A DNA stretch of 14,079 bases from an uncultured Saprospiraceae bacterium (GTDB lineage Bacteria > Bacteroidota > Bacteroidia > Chitinophagales > Saprospiraceae): assembly GCA_937959375.1 (NCBI GenBank), contig CALGLS010000517.1, positions 1 to 14,079 on the forward strand, in the 5' to 3' direction. The first letter of the stretch is position 1; each line of letters starts with the position of its first letter. A program made the translations under genes and the position numbers. Positions 7,521 through 14,079 of the stretch are shown here, in pieces. The notes under the pieces are model-generated. The model did no database searches. It was not told where the DNA came from and saw only the letters and a list, made by a program, of their open reading frames with translations.

Positions 7521-8766
7521 ACGAGCTCTTCCAGCAAACCAAACACAAATAAACAATGACCGGAAACACAATAACAAAAAATCGAGCATAGCCACAAAGC
7601 AATAAACTACCAAACAAATAACTACCTAAAAATAACAGCAAGAAAAGCGCAGCAGTATGCTTTCCTGTCAGTAACTTCTTTAGATTGAAAAGAATAAAGC
7701 CAATCCCAATAACAAAAATGAAATTCAACCAAGCAGATTTACCAGCTTTTCTGTTTTGATCTCTTGGGATGTTTAGGATTAATCTTGATGCGTTGTAATA
7801 AATATTTTTTAGATAAATCAGCGGTTGACTTTTTATGTTTTGCCATGCCATTTGCTTCAAGTATGAATCAGCTTCGATTGGTCCTAGCTTTTTCCATTCG
7901 TCAATTATCATTTTATTCTCTTGGTACCAAACTTCATTTGTATAATTTCCTGTTGACCATTGATGTGTTGAGCTGGCAGGAAAAGGATTCCAATCTCCTG
8001 GGAAAGGATGCCACTCGCCAGTATGCTCTTGCCCATCTACCGTCATCCAATAAATTTGCATGCCGCCCGAATTTCCGAGATAAGGAAATTTTCCAGTAAC
8101 CTGATAAGTATATAGCAAATAGGGTAGTATGAAAATTAAGCTTAAGCTAAATGCAGATGAGAATTGCTGAAGTAACGGATCACCCTTCCTTAGTTTTAAA
8201 ACAAAACTACTTAGCAATAAAATTAGCAAGACAAAAAAGAAAATGATTTTGGTCAAAACCAAATAACTAAAACAAATCGCTGTACCGAGTACTAAAAGTC
8301 TACTCCTCCTTTTGTGCAAACGATCAAAACAATAAATCAATATACTTATCAACAAAAAGCATAAGACTTCTGTATAAAACACCAATGCAATTTTTAAAAC
8401 AGCAGGAAAGAGCACCAAAGCAAGACTCAATGTCAATGCATATTTTTTGGATAAGAAAGACCGAAAAAGATATTGTAGGATAAGAAAAGCAGCCACAAGG
8501 AAAAAAGCATTCAACAATCGAATCTTTAAAATCGAAACTTCAAAATAAACAAGGGGAGTCATGATTATTGGCAATCCTGGTCCATTCCAAAGTAGTCCAT
8601 CCGAATCCATGACATACTTGCCTTCCAGAAGCAAATACTCTGCATAACCAAAGAAACGATATTCATCTCCTTTCAATTCATTGCCAGAAAGTTTACCAAT
8701 CAACAAGGTTAGGAAGGCAAGTAACCCAACGGCAATTAAGGAAATAATTAGTTTGTCTCTTTTCAT
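7474..8766 (-). CDS. GT-C-fold (PMT/ArnT-like) membrane glycosyltransferase
   Basis: This is a polytopic membrane protein of 430 residues from the preferred ATG at 8766. The frame also runs back to a TTG at 8826, which would add 20 residues, but the ATG sits directly before a normal signal-anchor (MKRDKLIISLIAVGLLAF) and has an AGAAGA-like purine run upstream. After TM1 comes GDE (33-35), the acidic pair expected in the first external loop of GT-C enzymes, then YAEYLLLEGKY and a WNGPGLP segment typical of GT39/ArnT/PMT-like proteins. About eight to ten TM segments follow. A large soluble loop (about 225-325) rich in W, H and P lies before a final TM block with YARFFVIVFPVIVY. The family transfers sugars from polyprenyl-phosphate donors to lipids or proteins at the outer face of the inner membrane. 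Donor and acceptor cannot be told. The last 16 codons are antisense to the permease C-terminus. Confidence 0.72.
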   Translation of the reverse strand: MKRDKLIISLIAVGLLAFLTLLIGKLSGNELKGDEYRFFGYAEYLLLEGKYVMDSDGLLWNGPGLPIIMTPLVYFEVSILKIRLLNAFFLVAAFLILQYLFRSFLSKKYALTLSLALVLFPAVLKIALVFYTEVLCFLLISILIYCFDRLHKRRSRLLVLGTAICFSYLVLTKIIFFFVLLILLLSSFVLKLRKGDPLLQQFSSAFSLSLIFILPYLLYTYQVTGKFPYLGNSGGMQIYWMTVDGQEHTGEWHPFPGDWNPFPASSTHQWSTGNYTNEVWYQENKMIIDEWKKLGPIEADSYLKQMAWQNIKSQPLIYLKNIYYNASRLILNIPRDQNRKAGKSAWLNFIFVIGIGFILFNLKKLLTGKHTAALFLLLFLGSYLFGSLLLCGYARFFVIVFPVIVYLCLVCWKSSSTHLSMNEPGLPKLP

Positions 8767-8838
8767 TATTCTTCTATCCAATATTAGTTGAATTGGTTTG
8801 TTGAATAGTGAAGGTAATAAAAACAAAGAAGAAAAATA

Positions 8839-8872
8839 TTTGAGGCCACAACAATAACGTGGAATAAATTTG
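8839..8872 (+). promoter_or_regulatory. Candidate Bacteroidota promoter for the VIT/vWA gene
   Basis: A TTTG -33 box (8839-8842) is followed after 22 bases by TAAATTTG (8865-8872), an exact TAnnTTTG -7 element. Transcription would begin near 8879, giving a leader of about 135 bases before the ATG at 9014. A short CCAC/GTGG dyad (8846-8849, 8859-8862) sits in the spacer and could be an operator, but four base pairs is weak evidence. Confidence 0.5.
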
Positions 8873-9013
8873 TAAAGTAGCTGTCGAAACTAGACGGCAT
8901 TTACGTAATAAAAATGTTGTGAAACGACATACTACTTAGGTGTTGAAATAAAATTGAGTATTAAATACAAACTTTAGAAAGACGAAAGTATTGCTTCACC
9001 TAAAATCAACATT

Positions 9014-10267
9014 ATGCGCCCTTTGTATTTATTTGCCTGTTTTCTTTTTTTAGTTAGCATTCCTTCTATGGACGCTCAAAATTATTTGCGAGTCTCTGGT
9101 CCTGATGTCTGGAATGTTCCTGTCACCTCAGCTCCCAACTGGCATCAGTATAGAGCTCACGGTCAGTTTGATGAAATCACCATCATAGCTGAACCTCAAG
9201 GAGCCTTTACAGAGATAGAATTCTGTGCCACTATTTCTCAAGGGCCAGATGTCCATTCGAGGACTGGAGCGTATGAAATTGTTTGGCAGTTCAATCTGCC
9301 AAGCAAATCAATTGTTCATGACTCATGGTTGTGGATTGGATCTGACATATTAAAAACTGGTATAAATCATTGCTTGGAAACCTGCGAAGAGATTGTGGAA
9401 AGAAATTATGATCCTTCTTTCTTTTATCGCTTGTCAGAAAACCGATACGAGATCAGGATTTATCCCATGTTTGAAGGAGAGTCTCGTAGAATAGAAATGT
9501 GTTTTTTAGTTCCAACTCAATGGGATTTGGAAGAAATAGAAACTGATTTATTGAACAGTATATTGCAAAGCACAGATTATGGACCTTGTATAATTGGTAT
9601 AGGAATGTTAGTTGATGATCAGTGGGACGTACCAAAGTTTCAAATAGATAATCTTGTTGTTCCTATGACTGATACGATTATAAATGGAGCTGGAGTATTA
9701 ATGCATTATATGGAATGGCTTGGGGACGAATTTGTGGAAGCTGAAAAAACGAAACTGATTATAGATGCTCCTTTTTCAGACGATAATATATTTTTAAGTA
9801 CTTTTTCAGAAGGAAGCGATAGTTTTCATCAAATAGCTTTTGTTCCAGGCTGGCAAGAACTAGTCGGTGAATCTACAAGATCATTAATTCTCCTAGACTA
9901 TAATGATACGAAAACTGCCTTTTCAGAACCATTTTTCAGATATTTTGTAGAAGAGCAATTTCAAAATCATTTTAAGCAAAAGGATGAAATCAATGTAGCT
10001 GTTTTAACCAATAATGGATTACAATTTTTAAGTGAAACTTGGTGGAGCTTTGATAGCGAAACTTTTGGAGACTTGCTTTACATTTTATTAGATGCTCAGG
10101 ATACGATTGATTTAGCACAGTTGTTGGTAGAAGGCTTTACTTGGGCCCAAACTCAAGCCGATATTGATCAAATTTATCTGATGGCTGCCAACGATGAATT
10201 GAACAGCTGGAATTTACGATATGTCAGGTCGTTTGATTACAAGCTTGACTACTCCAACAGAAAATGA
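9014..10267 (+). CDS. Secreted VIT/vWA-like protein, probably truncated by a frameshift
   Basis: The 417-residue product starts with a signal peptide (hydrophobic 4-16, likely cut after DAQ, residue 22). A VIT (inter-alpha-trypsin)-like domain follows at about 60-170, with the family's WLWIGSDI (106-113), the EEIVERNYDPSFFYRL segment (125-140) and the closing ENRYEIRIYPM...RRIEM strand pair. The C-terminal half (about 285-398) resembles a von Willebrand A fold: SLILLDYNDTK, INVAVLTNNG and IDQIYLMAANDE stand where the core strands are expected. The metal-binding DxSxS motif is absent (DYNDT), so any vWA role would be MIDAS-independent. The frame ends at TGA 10265, just inside a T9SS sorting domain encoded in the next frame. 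As it stands, the product is exported to the periplasm but lacks its secretion tag. The VIT call is better supported than the vWA call. Confidence 0.7.
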   Translation: MRPLYLFACFLFLVSIPSMDAQNYLRVSGPDVWNVPVTSAPNWHQYRAHGQFDEITIIAEPQGAFTEIEFCATISQGPDVHSRTGAYEIVWQFNLPSKSIVHDSWLWIGSDILKTGINHCLETCEEIVERNYDPSFFYRLSENRYEIRIYPMFEGESRRIEMCFLVPTQWDLEEIETDLLNSILQSTDYGPCIIGIGMLVDDQWDVPKFQIDNLVVPMTDTIINGAGVLMHYMEWLGDEFVEAEKTKLIIDAPFSDDNIFLSTFSEGSDSFHQIAFVPGWQELVGESTRSLILLDYNDTKTAFSEPFFRYFVEEQFQNHFKQKDEINVAVLTNNGLQFLSETWWSFDSETFGDLLYILLDAQDTIDLAQLLVEGFTWAQTQADIDQIYLMAANDELNSWNLRYVRSFDYKLDYSNRK

Positions 10268-10382
10268 GCAAGAACTAGAATGGAACTGGGAAGTAGGATC
10301 GAAGATAAGCGCTGGCGTTTACTTTTGTAAAGCTCAAAGTATCCACGGTGAATTGACGGCAAAGATTATCGTGTTACCATAA
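10203..10382 (+). pseudogene. Out-of-frame T9SS type A C-terminal sorting domain remnant
   Basis: In the frame one base ahead of the VIT/vWA gene there are 59 sense codons with no start of their own. They read AGIYDMSGRLITSL, then a W-rich stretch, then KISAGVYFCKAQS and GELTAKIIVLP before TAA (10380-10382). This is the recognisable end of a T9SS C-terminal sorting domain: an IYD.sGRL strand, a GVYF turn and a final Ks(I/V)(I/V) strand. Upstream stops in this frame (10200-10202) show that it cannot be a longer independent gene. The first part of a normal sorting domain (the NP...D.L strand) is not visible in either frame, so the junction near 10200-10212 could be a deletion as well as a simple indel. 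A sequencing error is also possible. Confidence 0.8.
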
Positions 10383-10408
10383 AATAGCTTATAACAACGC
10401 TCAATAGA

Positions 10409-10446
10409 AAAGACCGGAAATCGCCTAGCGATTTCTGGTCTTTCAT
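10409..10446 (+). terminator. Strong intrinsic terminator of the VIT/vWA gene
   Basis: AAATCGC (10418-10424) pairs with GCGATTT (10428-10434) around a CTA loop, and the stem continues outward through AAAGACCGG/CTGGTCTTT (one G-T pair) for 16 bp in total. The T run is short (TTTC), but the A-T pairs at the base add to it. It lies 27 bases after the stop of the out-of-frame sorting domain, not directly after the current stop codon, which supports the longer ancestral gene. Confidence 0.8.
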
Positions 10447-10479
10447 TGTCGTAGTAAATGAAAAGTAGAAGATGTGTTA

Positions 10480-10601
10480 GAACCACAAAAGAAACAAAAG
10501 AAATCAAAAGCACTCGAACGAAAAAAAACGCGTAATTTCTTTTGTGCTCGTCTGGCGAAAAGGCGATAGCCCGGCAGGAAGTTTTGTTCCTTTTGCGGTT
10601 T
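10480..10601. repeat. Palindromic A-rich repeat, copy 1 (carries an insert)
   Basis: It begins GAACCACAAAAG and ends with the degraded complement CTTTTGCGGTTT. The left arm is a run of CAAAAG units spaced by about 9-11 bases, and the centre is CGAACGAAAAAAAACGCG. Compared with copy 2 it carries 32 extra bases (10550-10581) between GTGCTC and TTTTGTTCC. No coding pattern is seen. Confidence 0.8.
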
Positions 10602-10610
10602 AGAATGTTA

Positions 10611-10699
10611 GAACCACAAAAGTCACAAAAGAAACAAAAGCTCACGAGCGAAAAAAAACACGTAATTACTTTTGTGCTCTTTTGTTCCTTTTGTGGTTC
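10611..10699. repeat. Palindromic A-rich repeat, copy 2
   Basis: The clean copy is 89 bases: GAACCACAAAAG at the left and CTTTTGTGGTTC at the right (12 bp perfect). In between, the left arm reads CACAAAAG-AAACAAAAG and the right arm GTGCTCTTTTGTTCC. The centre is CGAGCGAAAAAAAACACG. It lies 9 bases after copy 1, in direct orientation, between the VIT/vWA gene and the convergent chrA, where it could also end transcription from both sides. Confidence 0.85.
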
Positions 10700-10763
10700 A
10701 AAACATACGTTCGTTCCCTTTCTGATTCAAAACATCCTCCTTTGAGGTTCAAAATACGTTCGA
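10685..10763. repeat. Three degenerate tandem units from the repeat's right arm
   Basis: Three consecutive units of about 24-29 bases start at 10685, 10714 and 10738. Each runs from a TCC(T/C)TT segment through a (G/A)TTCAAAA core; the first and third end with TACGTTCG. The first unit overlaps the right end of repeat copy 2, so the array seems to be an expansion or decay product of that element. The rest of 10764-10781 is AT-rich and holds nothing I recognise. Confidence 0.55.
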
Positions 10764-10781
10764 GTAAAAATTCAAATTTTA

Positions 10782-11900
10782 TCACCCCACAAAACTCAAA
10801 GCATACCCCAAAATAGCCCCACCAAGTATCACCCACATCGAATTCAACTTAAACTGAAATACAGCCAACAATCCCAATCCACAAATCAACCAAGCTCTCC
10901 AGTCAAACAAAACATCTCCACCCATTTTAATCAAAACAGAAACCATAATAGCAACTGCAGCCACATTAACTGAATCTAAAAGATAAGACAAAACCTTAGA
11001 CTGGCGCATCTTCGGAATCCACGGATTAAGCAACCAAACAAAAAGAAAAGAAGGAAGGAAAATCCCAATACTAGCAGCAATAGCACCCGACCAACCACCA
11101 AGTTGATAACCAATAAAAGTAGCCGTCGACAAAACAGGACCCGGCGTAAATTGTCCAATCGCAATCGCATCAATCAACTCCGCTCGTGTCAACAAACCTG
11201 TACTCACCAACTCCGCATCCAAATAAGCAAAAAGAACATAGCCACTTCCGTAAAGGATCGCACCAACTTTCAAAAAGGTCAAAAATATTTTCGCAGTATT
11301 GGCATCAAAAGTAACACCTTGCAAAAACATCACAGGAATAAATGAATTCAGGGTACTACTAGCACCGTTATTTCGAATTGAAAAATAGACCATCCCCAGT
11401 ATCCCCACTATCACTAAAGCCAACACCTCGCTGATGCCCCACAAACTCAAAGCAAGCGCCAATATGCCCAGTGCCGCAAGCTCGTAATTTTTAACGGCTT
11501 TCTTTCCTAGCTTCACGACTGCATTTAATATCACTGCCAACACCGCAGGTTTGATTCCTAGAATAAATGGTTCCACATTCGGAAGTTGTCCATACTTGAC
11601 ATAAAAGTGTGCAAGGATTCCAGTGAGTACCACTGCCGGAAAAATAAAACAAACACCAGCAACAAATAAGCCTTTCCAGCCACCACGTTCATGGCCACAG
11701 TGCATGGTCATTTCGGTACTGTTGGGGCCAGGGATTAAATTGGTAGCGCCCATCAAGTCTAGGAAGTGTTGACGACTCATCCATTTTCTTTTTTCTACTA
11801 CTTCTTCTTCCATCATCGCTACGTGCGCAGCTGGGCCACCGAATGCGAAGCATCCTAGTTTGAAAAATAGGGCAGCGATTTCTTTTAAGTTGTTTTTCAT
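10782..11900 (-). CDS. chrA: Chromate transporter, CHR family (ChrA)
   Basis: This 372-residue integral membrane protein has two CHR domains, the long-chain two-domain form (usual length about 370-400). The signature motifs occur in both halves. The N-terminal half has FFKLGCFAFGGP (12-23) and NLIPGPNSTEM (54-64). The C-terminal half has FLKVGAILYGSGYV (209-222) and GQFTPGPVLSTATFIGY (249-265). About ten TM segments are visible. Family members export chromate by coupling to the proton gradient; many homologues are annotated by family only and their real substrate is untested. No chrB/chrC regulator or resistance gene is nearby, so a housekeeping anion role is possible. A weak AAGA lies upstream of the ATG, and the frame is intact. 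Repeat copies flank it on both sides. Confidence 0.92.
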   Translation of the reverse strand: MKNNLKEIAALFFKLGCFAFGGPAAHVAMMEEEVVEKRKWMSRQHFLDLMGATNLIPGPNSTEMTMHCGHERGGWKGLFVAGVCFIFPAVVLTGILAHFYVKYGQLPNVEPFILGIKPAVLAVILNAVVKLGKKAVKNYELAALGILALALSLWGISEVLALVIVGILGMVYFSIRNNGASSTLNSFIPVMFLQGVTFDANTAKIFLTFLKVGAILYGSGYVLFAYLDAELVSTGLLTRAELIDAIAIGQFTPGPVLSTATFIGYQLGGWSGAIAASIGIFLPSFLFVWLLNPWIPKMRQSKVLSYLLDSVNVAAVAIMVSVLIKMGGDVLFDWRAWLICGLGLLAVFQFKLNSMWVILGGAILGYALSFVG

Positions 11901-12066
11901 TTTATCTTGTTAGTTGAGTTTTTGATCGGAAATTTTACAATAATTATAACAGCTAGAAAAGAGATAAGTTGAGTCCGATACTTGTTGTTTTTTAGTGACT
12001 AAACTTGTAACTATTCAGCTTGATTCGCTATCGAGTGCTTTAGCTATAAAGCCCACTATTCATATT

Positions 12067-12159
12067 TTGAACCACAAAAGAAATTAAAAGAAAACAAAAG
12101 TTCGCTAACGTAAAAATACGTGATTTCTTTTGTGATCTTTTGCTTCTTTTGTGGTTCAA
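12067..12159. repeat. Palindromic A-rich repeat, copy 3
   Basis: This 93-base element has 16-bp perfect ends, TTGAACCACAAAAGAA and its complement. The arms contain CAAAAG/CTTTTG units and the centre is CTAACGTAAAAATACGTG. It is clearly the same family as the two copies about 1.4 kb away, on the other side of chrA. The remainder of the 11901-12323 gap shows an AT-rich terminator but no gene. Confidence 0.85.
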
Positions 12160-12225
12160 CTTCGTTTGAGGGCTAGCTTAAATACTGAACAACTACCTAA
12201 AATTAAAGAAATAAATTTGTCTTCT

Positions 12226-12268
12226 AAAAACAAAATCAAAAACCCAAATTAATGAATTTTTGATTTTG
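12226..12268 (-). terminator. AT-rich terminator of the Na/Pi cotransporter gene
   Basis: CAAAATCAAAAA (12231-12242) pairs perfectly with TTTTTGATTTTG (12257-12268) around a 14-base loop. Read on the minus strand, the stem is followed by a run of five T's (plus-strand A's 12226-12230). It lies about 55 bases past the stop codon of the minus-strand gene. The AT-only stem makes it weaker than a GC-rich terminator. Confidence 0.55.
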
Positions 12269-12323
12269 AATTAACTCAGCGTTTATAATTTTCTGACAAT
12301 AGAATTTCTCCTATCCATCTTAT

Positions 12324-14015
12324 TTATATCTGTCCGTTAATCGATTCATTTACATTGATAATATGATCACCCACTTTCTCAAGTGAAGAGAAGATATTGT
12401 TGTAAATCATAGCAGACTTGACATTATAGTCTGTATCACCTAATCGAGTGAGGTTGTCATTTCTCATTTTATTTCTAAAATCATTGATTTCATTTTCAAT
12501 GGCTCTCGCCTTGTCAATTGTTACATTGTCATAACTTGGAGTTGAAAGATTAGAAATCATTTCAGCGAAAGCTTTATCTACCAATGCAATCATTTCGTTT
12601 AGTCGATCTCTTTGTTCAGGTAGGAAGTATGTTTTTTCTTCCATTTTCTGTTCAATTGTTTTAGATATCTGGAAATAGATGTCACCAATTCGTTCAAGGT
12701 CATTGCATATATTAAGAATACCTCTGAGTCGGTTTGACGTCTTAGGAGTGATTTCCTGGTTCGCCAATTTGGTAACATATTCAGTTATTTCAATTTCCAT
12801 GTTGTCAGTAATTTCCTCATACTTTTTAAGTTTCTTCAACATCTTTAATTGCTTTTTCTCTTTTGGAGAGTTGATTAAAGTGTCGAGGAATCCTGACATA
12901 CGACTTACGATTTCACCATAGTGAGAAGCTTCTTTTTGTAATTCAATGGTAGCTAACTCAGGTGTTAATGAAGCAGTAGAAATGAATTTCAATTTAGCAT
13001 CATCATCTTCTTCCTCTTTATCCTTGATACTCCAAGTGGCAACTTTTACCAACCAAGGCACAAAGGCTAAGAGCATGAGTACGTTGGCCAGATTGAAGGC
13101 GGTATGGAAACCAGATAAAGCTAGTGGCATGGCTGTGGCATCAGTAAATGGATCCGCGAGGCCAAATGTATTTTGCATAAAAGTAGAAAGCATTGGCAAG
13201 AAGACTGGCATCAGAATGACCATCCAAGTAACACCAATGATGTTAAACATAGAGTGGATTCTTGCAGATCGTTTTGCGTTCACGTTACCAACTAAAGAAG
13301 CTAGCTCCGCAGTAATGGTTGTACCAATGTTTTCACCAAGGATCATTGCAGCAGCTACATCAAATGGTAGTAAACCGTTGGCACACATCGTAAGTGTAAT
13401 GGCCATGGCCGCACTTGAAGATTGAACTACGATCGTTACGATGGTTCCAACAAAAACGAAGAACAAGCGAGAGAAGAATCCCCATTCTGTAAATCCTTTT
13501 AGGAAGTCTAGAATTTCCGGATTAGATTTAATATCTGGTACTGCTCCTTTTAGATAACTCAATCCCATAAATAGGATAGCGAAACCTACGATAAATTGTC
13601 CCCAGTATCTGGTTTTACCTTTGCTTGTAAATAGCATCGGAACACCAATGGCAAACAAGGGGATGGAATAGTGGGCTAATTTGACTTTAAATCCTAGGAA
13701 GGAAATCAACCAACCTGTGATCGTGGTACCGATATTAGCACCCATCATGACTCCCGCAGATTCGAGGAGTGTCAAAAGTCCTGCGTTTACAAAACTTACG
13801 GTCATTACTGTTGTCGCAGAAGATGACTGAAGTAAGGCTGTGATTAGAAAACCAGTAAATACACCGAGGTATCTATTCTTGGTCATCGTTCGCAAAATAT
13901 TTCTTAGAGCAGAGCCAGCAGCTCTTTGGATACCGTCGCTCATTAGCTTCATTCCATAGATGAAGAAAGCTAGTGAACCAAGGATTTCAATGATATTCCA
14001 GAATCCGAATTCCAT
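12324..14015 (-). CDS. Na+/phosphate cotransporter with C-terminal PhoU-like domain
   Basis: This 563-residue protein belongs to the NaPi-II (SLC34-like) family. The membrane part (about 1-330) is an inverted repeat, each half carrying the QSSS signature: LLQSSSATT (61-69) and VVQSSSAAM (197-204), each followed by a G.NIGTTIT motif (92-100 and 227-235). HTAFN (304-308) closes the transport core. An acidic linker (KDKEEEDDD, 331-339) leads to a helical PhoU-like domain (about 355-560) with coiled-coil character and repeated E..D/R pairs. The architecture matches YjbB/NptA-type bacterial transporters, which move phosphate with sodium, often outward, and are thought to be tuned by the PhoU part. 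No pst/pho genes are nearby. The ATG at 14015 is the first Met of a normal N-terminus; no Shine-Dalgarno is seen. Confidence 0.93.
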   Translation of the reverse strand: MEFGFWNIIEILGSLAFFIYGMKLMSDGIQRAAGSALRNILRTMTKNRYLGVFTGFLITALLQSSSATTVMTVSFVNAGLLTLLESAGVMMGANIGTTITGWLISFLGFKVKLAHYSIPLFAIGVPMLFTSKGKTRYWGQFIVGFAILFMGLSYLKGAVPDIKSNPEILDFLKGFTEWGFFSRLFFVFVGTIVTIVVQSSSAAMAITLTMCANGLLPFDVAAAMILGENIGTTITAELASLVGNVNAKRSARIHSMFNIIGVTWMVILMPVFLPMLSTFMQNTFGLADPFTDATAMPLALSGFHTAFNLANVLMLLAFVPWLVKVATWSIKDKEEEDDDAKLKFISTASLTPELATIELQKEASHYGEIVSRMSGFLDTLINSPKEKKQLKMLKKLKKYEEITDNMEIEITEYVTKLANQEITPKTSNRLRGILNICNDLERIGDIYFQISKTIEQKMEEKTYFLPEQRDRLNEMIALVDKAFAEMISNLSTPSYDNVTIDKARAIENEINDFRNKMRNDNLTRLGDTDYNVKSAMIYNNIFSSLEKVGDHIINVNESINGQI

Positions 14016-14079
14016 ATTAAGTTAATTTAAAATATAATTGGTTAATCGTTGTTATTTTTCTAAAAGAGAACAATTATAG

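Noticed and set aside
7764..8099. Plus-strand ORF of 111 codons
   Set aside because: It lies fully antisense to the GT-C gene, which has a clear membrane-protein pattern; no independent support.
10258..10268. Programmed +1 frameshift at AAA-TGA-G
   Set aside because: The sorting-domain similarity in the second frame begins at about 10209, well before this stop codon, so a shift here would skip IYDMSGRLI; a mutation upstream fits better.
10480..10699. CRISPR-like pair of repeats
   Set aside because: The units are long self-complementary palindromes separated by 9 bases, not short direct repeats with unique equal-length spacers, and there are no cas genes.
10334..10745. Two overlapping ORFs (minus 10334-10645, plus 10542-10745)
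   Set aside because: They run through the terminator and palindromic repeats; their residue content reflects the A-rich repeat units, and they lack any domain or start signal.
12212..12219. TAAATTTG matching the -7 promoter consensus on the plus strand
   Set aside because: No plus-strand gene follows; likely chance in an AT-rich gap.
12679..13425. Plus-strand ORFs of 80 and 159 codons
   Set aside because: They are antisense to the intact Na/Pi cotransporter gene, with no promoter and biased composition mirroring the real gene.

Overview
The window looks like chromosomal DNA from a marine or soil-type member of the Bacteroidota, probably near the Cytophagales. The signs are an AT-rich base composition, weak or absent Shine-Dalgarno sites, promoter cores of the TAnnTTTG type, 800-residue FtsX/MacB-type permeases in tandem, and a type IX secretion (T9SS) C-terminal sorting domain remnant. 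There are no phage, plasmid, tRNA, rRNA or CRISPR features. The assignment is inference from sequence style only.

Layout, left to right. (1) 1-963: a beta-propeller (SMP-30-like) lipoprotein whose signal-peptide start lies off the left edge, followed by a clear terminator (1146-1182). (2) 1213-1779: a small RNA-ligase-type nucleotidyltransferase of the DUF5565/RLIG1 kind. (3) 1982-2323: an NTF2/SnoaL-like protein with its own candidate promoter. (4) 2424-2521: a long inverted repeat whose arms are tandem heptamers, ending in a T tract 20 bases before the next start codon. (5) 2542-7520: two full-length paralogous FtsX/MacB-type ABC permeases, not tightly coupled; the second has its own upstream dyad and a near-consensus sigma-54-type site. 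(6) 8766-7474 (minus): a GT-C-fold membrane glycosyltransferase-like protein that overlaps the second permease tail-to-tail by 47 bases. (7) 9014-10382: a secreted VIT/vWA-like protein whose T9SS sorting domain is still present but out of frame, so the gene looks broken. (8) 10383-10781: a strong terminator, two copies of a palindromic A-rich repeat and three degenerate tandem units. (9) 11900-10782 (minus): a ChrA-type chromate transporter. (10) 11901-12323: a third copy of the palindromic repeat and an AT-rich terminator. (11) 14015-12324 (minus): a Na+/phosphate cotransporter with a C-terminal PhoU-like domain.

The genes do not form one pathway. Most are single-gene units with their own promoters and terminators; the common theme is envelope and transport (lipoprotein, permeases, GT-C enzyme, T9SS cargo, ChrA, Na/Pi). 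I see no convincing new multi-gene system. The points most worth a second look are the out-of-frame T9SS domain, the three-copy palindromic repeat family, the heptamer inverted repeat before the first permease, the possible sigma-54 control of the second permease, and the solitary RLIG1-like ligase.
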